From Oscillospiraceae bacterium (GTDB lineage Bacteria; Bacillota; Clostridia; Oscillospirales; Oscillospiraceae): a stretch of 46,386 nucleotides of DNA. Where the stretch lies: positions 1 to 46,386 of the forward strand of contig JAEDNR010000006.1 of assembly GCA_016302405.1 (NCBI GenBank), in the 5' to 3' direction. Position 1 is the first letter of the stretch; each line of letters begins with the position of its first letter. A program made the position numbers and the translations under genes. Of the stretch, positions 6,684 to 15,752 are shown in pieces. The notes below the pieces were generated by a model. That model saw only the letters and a program-made list of their open reading frames with translations, was not told the origin of the DNA and ran no database searches.

Positions 6684-7562
6684 ATGCTATGGATTTCAGA
6701 CCAGTGGAAGGACTATGAGGTGCTGGATGCCTCCGACGGAGAGCGCCTGGAGCGGTGGGGTAACTATATCCTGGTCCGCCCGGACCCCCAGGTGATCTGG
6801 TCCACTCCACGCACCGCGCCCCAGTGGAAGCGGTATGATGCCCGGTATATCCGCTCCACCACCGGCGGCGGCCGCTGGTCGGACCACGATCTGCCCGCAT
6901 CCTGGAAGATCGGGTACGGTGGCTTCTTGACCTTTCAGGTCAAGCCCATGAATTTTAAGCACACCGGTGTTTTCCCGGAACAGGCGGCCAATTGGGACTT
7001 TATCCGACAAAAAGTGGCGGATGCCCACAGGCCCGTGCGGGTGCTGAACCTGTTCGCCTATTCCGGCGGCGCCACGTTGGCGGCGGCTGCCGGGGGCGCG
7101 GAGGTTTACCATGTGGACGCCGCCAAGGGTATGGTGGCCTGGGCCAAGGAAAACGCGGTGCTGTCCGGCCTGGGGGACAAGCCCATTCACTGGATTGTGG
7201 ACGACTGCGCCAAGTTCATTCAGCGGGAGATCCGCCGGGGAAGACGGTACGACGGGATCATCATGGATCCGCCCAGCTATGGCCGGGGGCCCAGCGGTGA
7301 GGTCTGGAAAATGGAGACCAGCTTTTACCCGTTTCTCCAGGAGACGGTGAAGCTGCTTTCCGACAACCCGCTGTTTGTAATTATCAATTCCTATACCACC
7401 GGCCTGGCACCCTCCGCCGTCAGCTACTGCGCGGACACGGTGTTCGCCGCCCGTTACGGCGGAAGCACAAAGGCCGGGGAGCTGGGGCTGCCGGTGAAAG
7501 CCAGCGGCCTGGTGCTGCCCTGCGGTGCGGCCGGACGCTGGACACCGGATTCGGAGGAATAA
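6684..7562 (+). CDS. Class I SAM-dependent rRNA methyltransferase (RlmI/RlmK type)
   Basis: This 292-residue protein resembles the catalytic part of the COG1092 group (RlmI, and the C-terminal half of RlmL/K), which methylates a base of 23S rRNA. The SAM-binding loop is NLFAYSGGATLAAAAGGAEV, and the acidic ribose contact follows as VHVDAAKG-like sequence (HVDAAKGM). The catalytic motif is DPPSYGRG. An N-terminal PUA domain as in RlmI is missing or very reduced. The start at 6684 uses GAGG 6 bases upstream. Only 2 bases separate its stop from the ecfA1 start, and no terminator lies between them, so it probably belongs to the same transcript as the ECF module. The exact target nucleotide is not predictable. 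Confidence 0.85.
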   Translation: MLWISDQWKDYEVLDASDGERLERWGNYILVRPDPQVIWSTPRTAPQWKRYDARYIRSTTGGGRWSDHDLPASWKIGYGGFLTFQVKPMNFKHTGVFPEQAANWDFIRQKVADAHRPVRVLNLFAYSGGATLAAAAGGAEVYHVDAAKGMVAWAKENAVLSGLGDKPIHWIVDDCAKFIQREIRRGRRYDGIIMDPPSYGRGPSGEVWKMETSFYPFLQETVKLLSDNPLFVIINSYTTGLAPSAVSYCADTVFAARYGGSTKAGELGLPVKASGLVLPCGAAGRWTPDSEE

Positions 7563-7564
7563 GC

Positions 7565-8413
7565 TTGGAAAATATCATTTCTGCGGAGCATCTCCGCTTT
7601 GCCTATCCCGGGCTGGATGGAGCGCCGGGTGTGACCGTATTTGAAGATCTGAGCCTGCAGGTGGAAACAGGAAGCTTTGTGGCGGTGCTGGGCACCAACG
7701 GCTGCGGAAAATCCACCCTTGCCAAGCATTTTAATTCCATTCTCCTGCCCTCCGGCGGGAAGGTGTATGTCTGCGGAATGGATACCGCGGATGAGGACCG
7801 TCTGATGGCGGTTCGCCGGGCGGTGGGCATGGTCTTCCAGAACCCGGACAACCAGATCGTTGCCAACGTGGTGGAGGAGGATGTGGCCTTCGGCCCGGAG
7901 AATCTGGGTGTTGCCAGCCCGGAGATCCGCCGCAGAGTGGACCAGGCCCTGCGCCAGGTGGGAATGTATGAATACCGGGAGCACGCCCCCCATCTTCTGT
8001 CCGGCGGACAGAAGCAGCGCATCGCCATTGCGGGCATCCTGGCTATGGAGCCCAAGTGTATCGTTTTGGACGAGCCAACCGCCATGCTGGATCCCCGGGG
8101 CCGGAAGGATGTCATTGACACCGTGAAAAAGCTGAACCGGGAGAAGGGTATTACCATCGTCCTTATCACCCACCACATGGAGGAAGCTGCCGAAGCCCAG
8201 CGTGTGGTGGTGCTGCACAAGGGAAAGATTGCCGCCGACGGAACCCCAAAGGAAGTGTTCCGTCAGGTGGAGCTGCTCCACAGCATTGGCCTTGCGGCAC
8301 CGGAGACGGTGGAGCTCTGTCATGAACTGAACGGCAGGGGAGCGGGGCTTCCCATGGACGCTATCAGCCCTGAAGAATGCGCACAGGCACTTTACGATTG
8401 GGTAAAGGCCTGA
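7565..8413 (+). CDS. ecfA1: ECF transporter ATP-binding protein EcfA1
   Basis: One of two ATPases that power the energy-coupling-factor module, which is shared by several substrate-binding S components for vitamins and trace metals. The 282-residue protein has Walker A GTNGCGKST (43-51), Q-loop Gln92, signature LSGGQ (145-149), Walker B CIVLDE (165-170) and the H-loop ITHHMEE. It starts with TTG at 7565, with GGAGG just upstream inside the end of the preceding gene. The gene order ecfA1-ecfA2-ecfT-truA is the standard Firmicute arrangement, although the usual flanking ribosomal protein genes are absent here. No S component is in the window. Confidence 0.95.
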   Translation: MENIISAEHLRFAYPGLDGAPGVTVFEDLSLQVETGSFVAVLGTNGCGKSTLAKHFNSILLPSGGKVYVCGMDTADEDRLMAVRRAVGMVFQNPDNQIVANVVEEDVAFGPENLGVASPEIRRRVDQALRQVGMYEYREHAPHLLSGGQKQRIAIAGILAMEPKCIVLDEPTAMLDPRGRKDVIDTVKKLNREKGITIVLITHHMEEAAEAQRVVVLHKGKIAADGTPKEVFRQVELLHSIGLAAPETVELCHELNGRGAGLPMDAISPEECAQALYDWVKA

Positions 8414-8425
8414 TCCGCTGGAGGA

Positions 8426-9295
8426 ATGAATTTGGAACCGATTCTTGAGGTCAGAAATATATCCTATGTATACAGCGCCGGAACGCCCTTTGAGCACCGG
8501 GCGCTGGAAAATGTATCCTTTTCCCTGCACCGGGGAGAGTTTGTGGGGGTCATCGGGCATACCGGCTCCGGCAAGTCCACCCTGATGCAGCAGCTCAACG
8601 GGCTCTTAAAGCCCACCTCCGGCCAGGTCCTGCTGGACGGCAGGGATATCTGGTCGGACAAAAAGCTTACCCGGCAGGCCCGGTTTCGGGTTGGCCTGGT
8701 GTTTCAGTATCCGGAATACCAGCTCTTTGAAGAGACGGTATATCAGGATATTGCCTTCGGGCCGAAGAATATGGGCCTGGACGAGAAAGAAGTGGACCGC
8801 CGGGTCCGCAGCGCCGCGGAGCTGGTGGGCATTACCAATGACCAGCTGAAAGCGTCCCCCTTTGACCTTTCCGGCGGACAGAAGCGCCGGGCGGCCATCG
8901 CGGGGGTCATGGCCATGGAGCCGGAGGTGCTGATCCTGGACGAGCCTACCGCAGGCCTGGACCCCGTCGGCAGAAAAGAGATTCTGGATCAGATTGGTGC
9001 GTACCGGGTCAGCCGGAACGCCGCCGTTGTCATGGTCAGCCACTCCATGGAGGACGTGGCAAGGCTGACAGACCGGCTGCTGGTACTGTGCGGTTCCCGC
9101 CTTGTCATGGACGCGCCTCCCGCGGAGGTGTTCACCCATGCGGAGGAGCTGGTGGAAATGGGCCTCAGCATCCCCTATGTTACCCAGGTTTTCCTCCGGC
9201 TTCGTCATATGGGCCTGGATGTGCCCAATGTCTATACCCTTTCCCAGGCGGAGGAAGCCCTGGTGGCGCTGAAGGAGGGGATGCAGCATGCTTAA
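8426..9295 (+). CDS. ecfA2: ECF transporter ATP-binding protein EcfA2
   Basis: The second ATPase of the ECF module, 289 residues. Walker A is GHTGSGKST (44-52), the signature LSGGQ is at 148-152, Walker B VLILDE at 168-173, and the H-loop reads MVSHSMED. It forms a heterodimer with EcfA1 on the cytoplasmic face and couples ATP hydrolysis to toppling of the S component through EcfT. The start ATG at 8426 has GGAGG upstream. The end overlaps ecfT by 8 bases, which is consistent with translational coupling and equimolar subunits. Confidence 0.95.
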   Translation: MNLEPILEVRNISYVYSAGTPFEHRALENVSFSLHRGEFVGVIGHTGSGKSTLMQQLNGLLKPTSGQVLLDGRDIWSDKKLTRQARFRVGLVFQYPEYQLFEETVYQDIAFGPKNMGLDEKEVDRRVRSAAELVGITNDQLKASPFDLSGGQKRRAAIAGVMAMEPEVLILDEPTAGLDPVGRKEILDQIGAYRVSRNAAVVMVSHSMEDVARLTDRLLVLCGSRLVMDAPPAEVFTHAEELVEMGLSIPYVTQVFLRLRHMGLDVPNVYTLSQAEEALVALKEGMQHA

Positions 9296-10094
9296 AGACA
9301 TTACCCTGGGCCAGTATTTCCCGGGAAATTCCGTCATTCACCGGCTGGATCCCAGAACTAAACTGATTATGACGGTGCTCTACATCGTTGCCCTGTTTGT
9401 GGCGGGGGGATGGCTGTCCTACGCTGCGATGCTTGTCTTCCTGCTGACCTGCATCCGAATCTCCCGGATCCCCCTCAAGTCCATCGTCCGGGGCATGAAG
9501 CCCCTGGTGATTATTGTGATCTTCACGGGCATCCTGAATCTGTTTTACTCCGACGGCGGCAAGGTCGTTCTGCGGCTGTGGGCCCTTACCGTCACCACCG
9601 AGGGCCTGAAGCGGGCGGTATTCATGGTGGGCAGGATTTTGATGCTGGTTTCCGGCACCTTCCTTCTGACCTATACCACCTCACCCATCAGCCTGACCGA
9701 CGGTCTGGAGAGTCTGATGGGGCCGCTGAAAAAGCTCCGGGTGCCGGTGCATGAGCTGTCCATGATGATGTGCATTGCCCTCCGGTTCATCCCCACCCTC
9801 ATTGAGGAGACGGATAAAATCATGAGCGCCCAGAAAGCCCGGGGCGCGGACTTTGAGACCGGCAGCATCCTGCAGCGGGCAAAGGCCCTGATTCCGGTTC
9901 TTGTGCCCCTGTTTGTCAGCGCGTTCCGCCGGGCGGACGAGCTGGCAACAGCAATGGAGTGCCGGTGCTATCAGGGCGGAGACGGCAGAACCAAAATGAA
10001 GCTTCTGCGCTATCACCGCAACGATTTTACGGCACTGGGGATCGGCGCGTGCCTTGTTGCCGGTACCGCGGTGCTGGCCGCTTTCGGACTGTGA
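9288..10094 (+). CDS. ecfT: ECF transporter transmembrane protein EcfT
   Basis: The integral-membrane scaffold of the ECF module, 268 residues. Several hydrophobic helices lie in the first half. The coupling-helix region carries the two arginine motifs that dock onto the ATPases: KARGAD near residue 184 and the later AMECRCYQGG, a variant of the usual AMExRGY. It starts inside the end of ecfA2. The last helix (LGIGACLVAGTAVLAAFGL) is followed after 7 bases by truA. Confidence 0.94.
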   Translation: MLKDITLGQYFPGNSVIHRLDPRTKLIMTVLYIVALFVAGGWLSYAAMLVFLLTCIRISRIPLKSIVRGMKPLVIIVIFTGILNLFYSDGGKVVLRLWALTVTTEGLKRAVFMVGRILMLVSGTFLLTYTTSPISLTDGLESLMGPLKKLRVPVHELSMMMCIALRFIPTLIEETDKIMSAQKARGADFETGSILQRAKALIPVLVPLFVSAFRRADELATAMECRCYQGGDGRTKMKLLRYHRNDFTALGIGACLVAGTAVLAAFGL

Positions 10095-10101
10095 GGAAGC
10101 C

Positions 10102-10881
10102 ATGCGGAACATCGCCCTGTTTCTGCGGTATTTAGGTACCGCTTACCACGGCTGGCAGGTCCAGAAGGACCTGCCCACCGTGGCGGCGACCCTGGAAAAG
10201 GCGGCTGCCATGGTGGTAGGCCACAGCGTCCATGTGACCGGCTGCGGGCGCACCGACGCCGGGGTCCATGCCAGATGCTACGTTGCAAATTTCCATACAA
10301 GCTCCACCATTCCGGCGGAGCGGCTTCCCTATGCCCTCAATACCCATTTGCCCTGTGATATTGTGGTCACCCGGGCCTTTGATGTGTCGCAAGGGTTCAA
10401 CGCTATCGGCTCCTGTGTCCGGAAGGAGTATACCTATCTCATTTATAATTCCCGGCTGAAAGATCCGTTTTATGTAAACCGGGCCTGGTTCTATCCCCGG
10501 CTTCTGGATGAAACCGTGATGCAGGCGGCAGCGGACCAATTTGTGGGCACCCATGATTTTGCCGCGGTCCGAAGCGTGGGAACGGATGTCAAGTCTACGG
10601 TCCGTACCGTATATTATTATGATGTAGAGCGGCGGGGGGATCTGATTTCCCTGCGGGTCTGCGCCAACGGTTTCCTCTATAATATGGCCCGGGCTATGGC
10701 TGGGACGGTGGTCTACGCCGCGGAAGGGAAGATTGCCCCGGCGGAGATCGGCGATATTCTTGCCAGCGGGAACCGGACAGCCGCCGGGCCCACCGTACCT
10801 GCGGGGGGACTTTACATGACCCATCTGTGGTACGATAACGGAGCGGAAAAATTTGAATGTGCCGGCGACCCGCCGTGTTAA
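10102..10881 (+). CDS. truA: tRNA pseudouridine(38-40) synthase TruA
   Basis: This enzyme isomerises uridines 38-40 in the anticodon stem of many tRNAs. The 259-residue length is normal. The catalytic aspartate is Asp52 in GCGRTDAGVHA. The conserved RKEYTYLI and NGFLYNMARAMAGT motifs are present. The start at 10102 follows GAGGAAG and lies 7 bases after the ecfT stop; an upstream in-frame ATG inside ecfT is not credible. It is the last gene of the ecf operon, and a separate promoter for the next gene lies just downstream. Confidence 0.95.
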   Translation: MRNIALFLRYLGTAYHGWQVQKDLPTVAATLEKAAAMVVGHSVHVTGCGRTDAGVHARCYVANFHTSSTIPAERLPYALNTHLPCDIVVTRAFDVSQGFNAIGSCVRKEYTYLIYNSRLKDPFYVNRAWFYPRLLDETVMQAAADQFVGTHDFAAVRSVGTDVKSTVRTVYYYDVERRGDLISLRVCANGFLYNMARAMAGTVVYAAEGKIAPAEIGDILASGNRTAAGPTVPAGGLYMTHLWYDNGAEKFECAGDPPC

Positions 10882-10890
10882 TAATTTGTT

Positions 10891-10920
10891 TTCCCTTTTT
10901 TCGGACAAGTGTGCTATACT
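10891..10920 (+). promoter_or_regulatory. Probable promoter of the Clp ATPase gene
   Basis: A good -10 TATACT at 10915-10920 with a poor -35 (TTCCCT at 10891-10896, 18-base spacer). I see no CtsR heptad repeat and no CIRCE inverted repeat around it, the elements that would be expected for a stress-controlled clp gene. Confidence 0.45.
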
Positions 10921-10963
10921 GCGGGAAAAGGAAAGAATCCTTGGTATAAGGAGTGTGAGAGCA

Positions 10964-13249
10964 ATGCAGCCAAAAATGTGTGCCAAATGCAAAAAGAATG
11001 TTGCCGTGGTCTTCATTACGAAGGTGGAAAACGGCGTAACCATGAATGAGGGCTACTGTCTGAAGTGTGCCCGGAGCCTGGGCATTCCCCAGATCGACCA
11101 GGCAGTCAAGCAGATGGGCATCTCCGAAGAGGACCTGGATTTGCTCAGCGACGAAATGAGCAGCATGTTCGGTCAGCGGGAGGATGGGGAAGCCGAGGAC
11201 GATGAAATTGACAGTCAGACCGCGACCTTTCCTCTGCTGAACCAGATGTTCGGAAGTCCCAGCAACCCCAATGTAGGGCGGCCTGCCCCCCGGAAAGAAA
11301 ACGGGAAAGAGGAAGAAAATCCGAAGAAAAAAAGCAAGCGCCATAAATTCCTGGACAGCTACTGCATGGACCTGACGGGCCGTGCCCGGGAGGGAAAGCT
11401 CGACAAGGTGATCGGCCGGGATGTGGAGACGGAGCGGGTCATTCAGATCCTCAACCGCCGCCAGAAGAACAATCCCTGTCTCATCGGTGAGCCTGGCGTG
11501 GGCAAAACCGCCATCGCCGAGGGCCTTGCCCAGCGGATTGCCGCGGGGGATGTGCCCTATAAGCTGCGGGATAAGGAGGTTTTCCTCCTGGATCTGACCT
11601 CTTTGGTGGCTGGCACCCAGTTCCGGGGCCAGTTTGAAAGCCGGATGAAGAGCCTCATTCAGGAGATCCGGGAGTGCGGCAATATTATCCTTGTAATCGA
11701 CGAGGTCCACAATCTGGTGGGGGCCGGTGACGCGGAGGGCAGCATGAACGCCGCCAACATTCTCAAGCCCCCGCTTTCCCGGGGAGAGATTCAGGTCATC
11801 GGCGCGACCACCTTCAATGAGTACCGGAAGTACATCGAGAAGGATGCCGCTCTGGAACGCCGGTTCCAGCCGGTGACGGTGGCGGAGCCCACCATTGAGG
11901 AAGCCGTGCAGATCATGCAGGGCATCGCGAAAAGCTATGCGGAATTTCACAGCGTGAGCATTTCTCCGGAGATTGCCCGGCAGTGTGTGGTGCTCTCCGA
12001 ACGGTATATTACGGACCGGTTCCTGCCGGATAAGGCCATCGACCTGCTGGACGAGGCGTGCAGCGACGTGAATCTGCGGTGCAAGGAGATCTCTCAGCTT
12101 GCGGAGCTGAAAAAGGAGCGGGACGACTACGAGCTGGAGCTTCGGATGCTGAACGAAGACACCGAGAACCAGAATTATGAGCGCCTGGCCCAGATCCGCA
12201 GCAAGCTCTGCCAGCTGGCCGAGCAGATCGAAAAGCTGGAAGCCCAGCCCAAGCCCGCCGTGACCATGGAGAATCTGGCCCGGATTATTGAGATGTGGAC
12301 GAAGATCCCCGCCTCCAAGATCAAGGCCCAGGAATACCAACAGCTGCGCCAGCTGGAAACCCGGCTGAAAACCCATATTGTCGGCCAGGACGAAGCGGTG
12401 GAGGCGGTGGCAAAGGCTATCCGCCGGAACCGGGTGGGGATTTCCCCCAAGAAGCGTCCCGTGTCCTTCATTTTTGTCGGCCCCACCGGTGTGGGCAAGA
12501 CCGAGCTTGTCAAGTGTCTGGCAAACGACCTCTTTGACAGTGTGGACAGTCTGGTGCGGCTGGATATGTCGGAATACATGGAAAAGCATACCGTTTCCAA
12601 GCTGATCGGTTCCCCTCCGGGCTATGTGGGCTACGACGAGGCGGGCCAGCTGACGGAGACCATCCGCCGCAAGCCCTACAGCGTGGTGCTTTTTGACGAG
12701 ATCGAAAAGGCCCATCCCGATGTACTGAATATCCTTTTGCAGGTGCTGGATGACGGCCGGATCACCGACGCTCAGGGCCGGGTGGTCAATTTTGAAAACA
12801 CCATCATCGTCATGACCTCCAATGCCGGTTCCGAGGGGGGCGTCAGCGCCATGGGCTTTGGCAGGACGGACGCGGATCAGGTAAAGGAAAAGACCATGAA
12901 GGCCCTCCGCGGTTTCCTGCGCCCGGAGTTTTTGAACCGGGTGGATGAAATCATTACGTTCCGCCACTTAAGCCGGGAGGATTTCCGGGCGATTGCCGAC
13001 ATTATGCTGGGCGAGCTGCGGCAGAGCCTTGCTGACCGGGGGCTTACCATCACCTGGGACGAAGCGGTGCCGGAAAAGCTGGTAAACGACGCTTTTTCCA
13101 CGGAGTATGGCGCCCGGAACCTGCGCCGCACCATCCAGCGCCAGCTGGAGGACCCGGTGAGCGAAGCGATTATCGACAGCTTTGAAGTTCCCATCAGTAC
13201 CATACATGCCGCCGTGACCGATGGAACGATCACGCTGGACATTCATTAA
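10964..13249 (+). CDS. Clp-family AAA+ unfoldase with N-terminal zinc finger (ClpE-like)
   Basis: A 761-residue hexameric unfoldase of the Clp/Hsp100 family that feeds proteins to ClpP or remodels aggregates. It begins with a Cys4 zinc finger (Cys6, Cys9, Cys32, Cys35), which is the mark of ClpE and replaces the double Clp-N domain of ClpC. AAA-1 has Walker A GEPGVGKT from residue 175 and Walker B LVIDEVHN. A charged coiled-coil/UVR-like linker follows (about 385-430). AAA-2 has GPTGVGKT from residue 506 and VLFDEIEKAHPD. The start at 10964 uses AAGGAG at a spacing of 10. The gene is monocistronic, with a strong terminator at 13258. No CtsR box was seen, so control may differ from the Bacillus model. 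Confidence 0.9.
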   Translation: MQPKMCAKCKKNVAVVFITKVENGVTMNEGYCLKCARSLGIPQIDQAVKQMGISEEDLDLLSDEMSSMFGQREDGEAEDDEIDSQTATFPLLNQMFGSPSNPNVGRPAPRKENGKEEENPKKKSKRHKFLDSYCMDLTGRAREGKLDKVIGRDVETERVIQILNRRQKNNPCLIGEPGVGKTAIAEGLAQRIAAGDVPYKLRDKEVFLLDLTSLVAGTQFRGQFESRMKSLIQEIRECGNIILVIDEVHNLVGAGDAEGSMNAANILKPPLSRGEIQVIGATTFNEYRKYIEKDAALERRFQPVTVAEPTIEEAVQIMQGIAKSYAEFHSVSISPEIARQCVVLSERYITDRFLPDKAIDLLDEACSDVNLRCKEISQLAELKKERDDYELELRMLNEDTENQNYERLAQIRSKLCQLAEQIEKLEAQPKPAVTMENLARIIEMWTKIPASKIKAQEYQQLRQLETRLKTHIVGQDEAVEAVAKAIRRNRVGISPKKRPVSFIFVGPTGVGKTELVKCLANDLFDSVDSLVRLDMSEYMEKHTVSKLIGSPPGYVGYDEAGQLTETIRRKPYSVVLFDEIEKAHPDVLNILLQVLDDGRITDAQGRVVNFENTIIVMTSNAGSEGGVSAMGFGRTDADQVKEKTMKALRGFLRPEFLNRVDEIITFRHLSREDFRAIADIMLGELRQSLADRGLTITWDEAVPEKLVNDAFSTEYGARNLRRTIQRQLEDPVSEAIIDSFEVPISTIHAAVTDGTITLDIH

Positions 13250-13257
13250 TTTCACAA

Positions 13258-13285
13258 ATGCCGCATCCTTTGATGCGGCATTTTT
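13258..13285 (+). terminator. Intrinsic terminator after the Clp gene
   Basis: ATGCCGCATC/GATGCGGCAT stem with a CTTT loop and TTTTT. The AAGGAG of the next gene begins 2 bases after the T-run, so that gene either depends on read-through or has a promoter I cannot see. Confidence 0.88.
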
Positions 13286-13298
13286 ATAAGGAGAGACT

Positions 13299-15632
13299 AT
13301 GGAAAAGACTGCCATTGTTAATCTTTATCAGGTGGTCCGGATGTCCCACTATGAGCCCAGCCGGTTCGTACAGGATGATTTTGATACCCTGCGCCGACAG
13401 ATTCAGGCCATCCACAGAGTCGGTTTTTCCAGCACCTATGCCGTAAAGTACGACGCCCTCATGGAGCCTAAGTACCAGGCGCTTCTGCAAAGGGAGCTGG
13501 GCCCCGGGGATACGCTGGGAGCCTGGTGGGAGATCACACAGCCCCTTTGCCTCCGGGCCAGCGTCCGGTTCCGGGGCAGGGAAGCGGGGGAGGACTATGA
13601 TGACCGGGTGGATACCGCCTACTCCATCGGCTACACGACGGAGGAACGCAAACGGCTGGTGGACGCCTATATGGCGGATTTCTTTGATATTTTCGGGAAA
13701 TATCCCGGCTCTATCGGCGCCTGGGTGCTGGATATTGTCACCCTTTCCTACGCCGCGGAGCGGTACGGCACGGCGGCGGGGGCCATCTGCCGGGACCAGA
13801 TGGGTGTGGACGGCTTTACCCTCTGGGGCGGCTGGCCCAACGGGATCTATTATCCCAGCAGGAAGAACCTTTTCCTCCCGGCAGGGGCGGAAGAAAACCA
13901 GGTCCGGGTTCCGGTGTTTCGGCTTCTGGGGCCGGATCCCATCTACAATTTTGAAGCCGATGTCCGCGATACCCTGCAAGGGGTGTACACCCTGGAAACA
14001 AGCTGGCTGGTGGGGAGGGACCCTAAGTGGCTCCGGTGGTTTTTCCACTGCCTGACGGAGGAAAATACACTGGGGGTGCAGTATGCCCAGGTGGGGCAGG
14101 AAAACAGCTTCCTGTGGGAAAACATCCGCCCGGGCCTGATGCCACAGCTGGAACTGTTGACCGCGCTTTCCGGAGAAGGAAAGCTGCGGGTGGAGCCCAT
14201 GGAGGCGACCGCCCGGTGGTATCAAAGACGCTTCCGCCTGACGATGCCCATGACCTTCCAGGCCTCCCGGGACTGGTGGGACGATCTTTCCTGCCAGTGG
14301 TACGCCTGTCAGAGCTACCGGGTGGGATTTCTGTGGGAGCGGGGGCATCTTCGTATCCGGGACTTTTTCCTCTATGATGACAACTACCCCTCCCGGTATC
14401 TGGACAGCCCCATGACCGCCCGGGCCAGTACCTTTGACGCACTTCCCGTTCTGTTTCCCCAGACGGAGAAGAACGGGAAACGGCCCTTTGTCCGCCTGAC
14501 GGACAGACAGGGACGGGAGCCGGAGGGGGAAGCGGTTTATGAAGCGGTGGATGAAATTACCGCCCGGTGCCGGCTGGTGCGGGAAGGGAAAACGGTTGCC
14601 ACGTTTACCATGACCCCGGAGGGGCTCACCCTGAAGGGCGAATACCGTCTTGTTTTTGATTCGCTTGCGGAATATGCGGGCCTGGACGGCAGCACCGTCC
14701 GGCTGACCCATATGGGCTTTTCCTACTGCCTGTCGGTGACGGCGGGAACAATTCTCCGGGCGGGAAAGGACGGTATGGTCCTGGAGGGGTGCAGCGGCGA
14801 GCTGGTTCTGAAACTGGGCAGAAAGCTGTCCCCGGCGGACTTCCTGACCTCCGACCCGGCTTGGGAGCCGGAGACGGCGCTTCCCTGTGATACGGGGAGC
14901 ATTCAGCCGGACGCACCGGAATTCAGCCCGCCGGACAGCGTTTTTCCCTGGGGAACGGAGCAGAAAGTCACCCTTTCCTCCCGGGAACCGGGGAGAATCC
15001 GCTATACCCTGGACGGCACGGAGCCGGGACCGGATTCCCCGGTGTACACCGCTCCCATTCCCGTCAAAACCCGTACAGTAATCAAAGCCCGGCTATTTTC
15101 GGCTTCGGGAGCTGCCGGCGAAACGGCAGCAGGGGAGTACCGGTTCGGCCTGAAAGACATTGCGATTACAGGCCCTACGGTGCTGGATTCCCGCCCGGTG
15201 TTCCGGGGCAGCGGCCTTACCGACCTGCTGCAGGAGTGCCGGGGCAGTCTTGACTATCTGGATGGCCGCTGGCGGGGGACACTGGAGGATCTGGAACTGA
15301 ACTGCCGAATGGAAAGCCCCAGGGTCCTTCGCTCCATTTCCATCGGGTTCCTCTTTCACCACCGCAGCGGGGTGGTGTACCCCCGGTCCGTGGCACTGTA
15401 TATTGGACAGACCCCCGAGACGCTGCGCTTTTTCTCGGAACAGCAGCTCCCGCCCCGCCCGGACGGACACGAGATCGGGAAGCTGGACGTGGTGTTTCCT
15501 GTGGGAGAATCCGTGGGCGCTTTCCGGCTGGTTTCCCACAGGTATGAAAAAATGCCCCAATGGTGCTTCTACTATGGAGATGCGCATGTATTTACCCTGG
15601 CGGACTGTTTGATTGTGGAACCGGAAGAATAA
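13299..15632 (+). CDS. Large putative carbohydrate-active protein with chitobiase-type C-terminal domain
   Basis: A 777-residue protein without a signal peptide. The first 350 residues look like a barrel-type catalytic domain rich in aromatic and acidic residues (AWWEITQPLC, GAWVLDIVTLSY, GFTLWGGWPNGIYY). It may relate to DUF3863-like or polysaccharide-deacetylase/glycosidase folds, but this is a guess from memory. The middle (about 400-540) is beta-rich. Residues about 565-600 match the chitobiase/beta-hexosaminidase C-terminal repeat (IRYTLDGTEPGPDSPVY). The last 150 residues resemble a discoidin-like carbohydrate-binding module (SIGFLFHHRSGVVYPRSVAL). It therefore probably binds and processes a glycan, perhaps inside the cell after uptake. 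No transporter or regulator gene lies beside it. I do not recognise the catalytic residues. Confidence 0.7.
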   Translation: MEKTAIVNLYQVVRMSHYEPSRFVQDDFDTLRRQIQAIHRVGFSSTYAVKYDALMEPKYQALLQRELGPGDTLGAWWEITQPLCLRASVRFRGREAGEDYDDRVDTAYSIGYTTEERKRLVDAYMADFFDIFGKYPGSIGAWVLDIVTLSYAAERYGTAAGAICRDQMGVDGFTLWGGWPNGIYYPSRKNLFLPAGAEENQVRVPVFRLLGPDPIYNFEADVRDTLQGVYTLETSWLVGRDPKWLRWFFHCLTEENTLGVQYAQVGQENSFLWENIRPGLMPQLELLTALSGEGKLRVEPMEATARWYQRRFRLTMPMTFQASRDWWDDLSCQWYACQSYRVGFLWERGHLRIRDFFLYDDNYPSRYLDSPMTARASTFDALPVLFPQTEKNGKRPFVRLTDRQGREPEGEAVYEAVDEITARCRLVREGKTVATFTMTPEGLTLKGEYRLVFDSLAEYAGLDGSTVRLTHMGFSYCLSVTAGTILRAGKDGMVLEGCSGELVLKLGRKLSPADFLTSDPAWEPETALPCDTGSIQPDAPEFSPPDSVFPWGTEQKVTLSSREPGRIRYTLDGTEPGPDSPVYTAPIPVKTRTVIKARLFSASGAAGETAAGEYRFGLKDIAITGPTVLDSRPVFRGSGLTDLLQECRGSLDYLDGRWRGTLEDLELNCRMESPRVLRSISIGFLFHHRSGVVYPRSVALYIGQTPETLRFFSEQQLPPRPDGHEIGKLDVVFPVGESVGAFRLVSHRYEKMPQWCFYYGDAHVFTLADCLIVEPEE

Positions 15633-15651
15633 CTTTATCCCGGAATACAGA

Positions 15652-15752
15652 CAAAGTGGAATTTGCAGAGGGAATCCAGGGCCTCGAACAACGTTGTCAT
15701 TCCGAACCAGTCCGCAGACTGGTGTGGGAATCTCCATCGAATTCCAGGCTGC
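15652..15752. repeat. Intergenic hairpin repeat, copy 2 (inverted relative to copy 1)
   Basis: The reverse complement of this segment matches positions 6-105 almost throughout. The nested hairpin pairs ATTCC (15699-15703) with GGAAT (15727-15731), and CCAGTC (15707-15712) with GACTGG (15717-15722). In copy 1 the last pair of the inner stem is G-C where this copy has C-G, so pairing is kept. The associated 14-mer is CAAAGTGGAATTTG at 15652-15665. It begins 20 bases after the stop of the upstream gene. Confidence 0.78.

Noticed and set aside
3712..6900. 1062-codon open frame on the minus strand opposite the PBP gene
   Set aside because: The plus-strand frame has complete PBP motifs, promoter and ribosome binding site. 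The minus frame is a composition artefact.
7565..9295. Duplicate of one ABC ATPase gene
   Set aside because: The two ATPases differ throughout and match EcfA1 and EcfA2 separately, the normal heterodimer.
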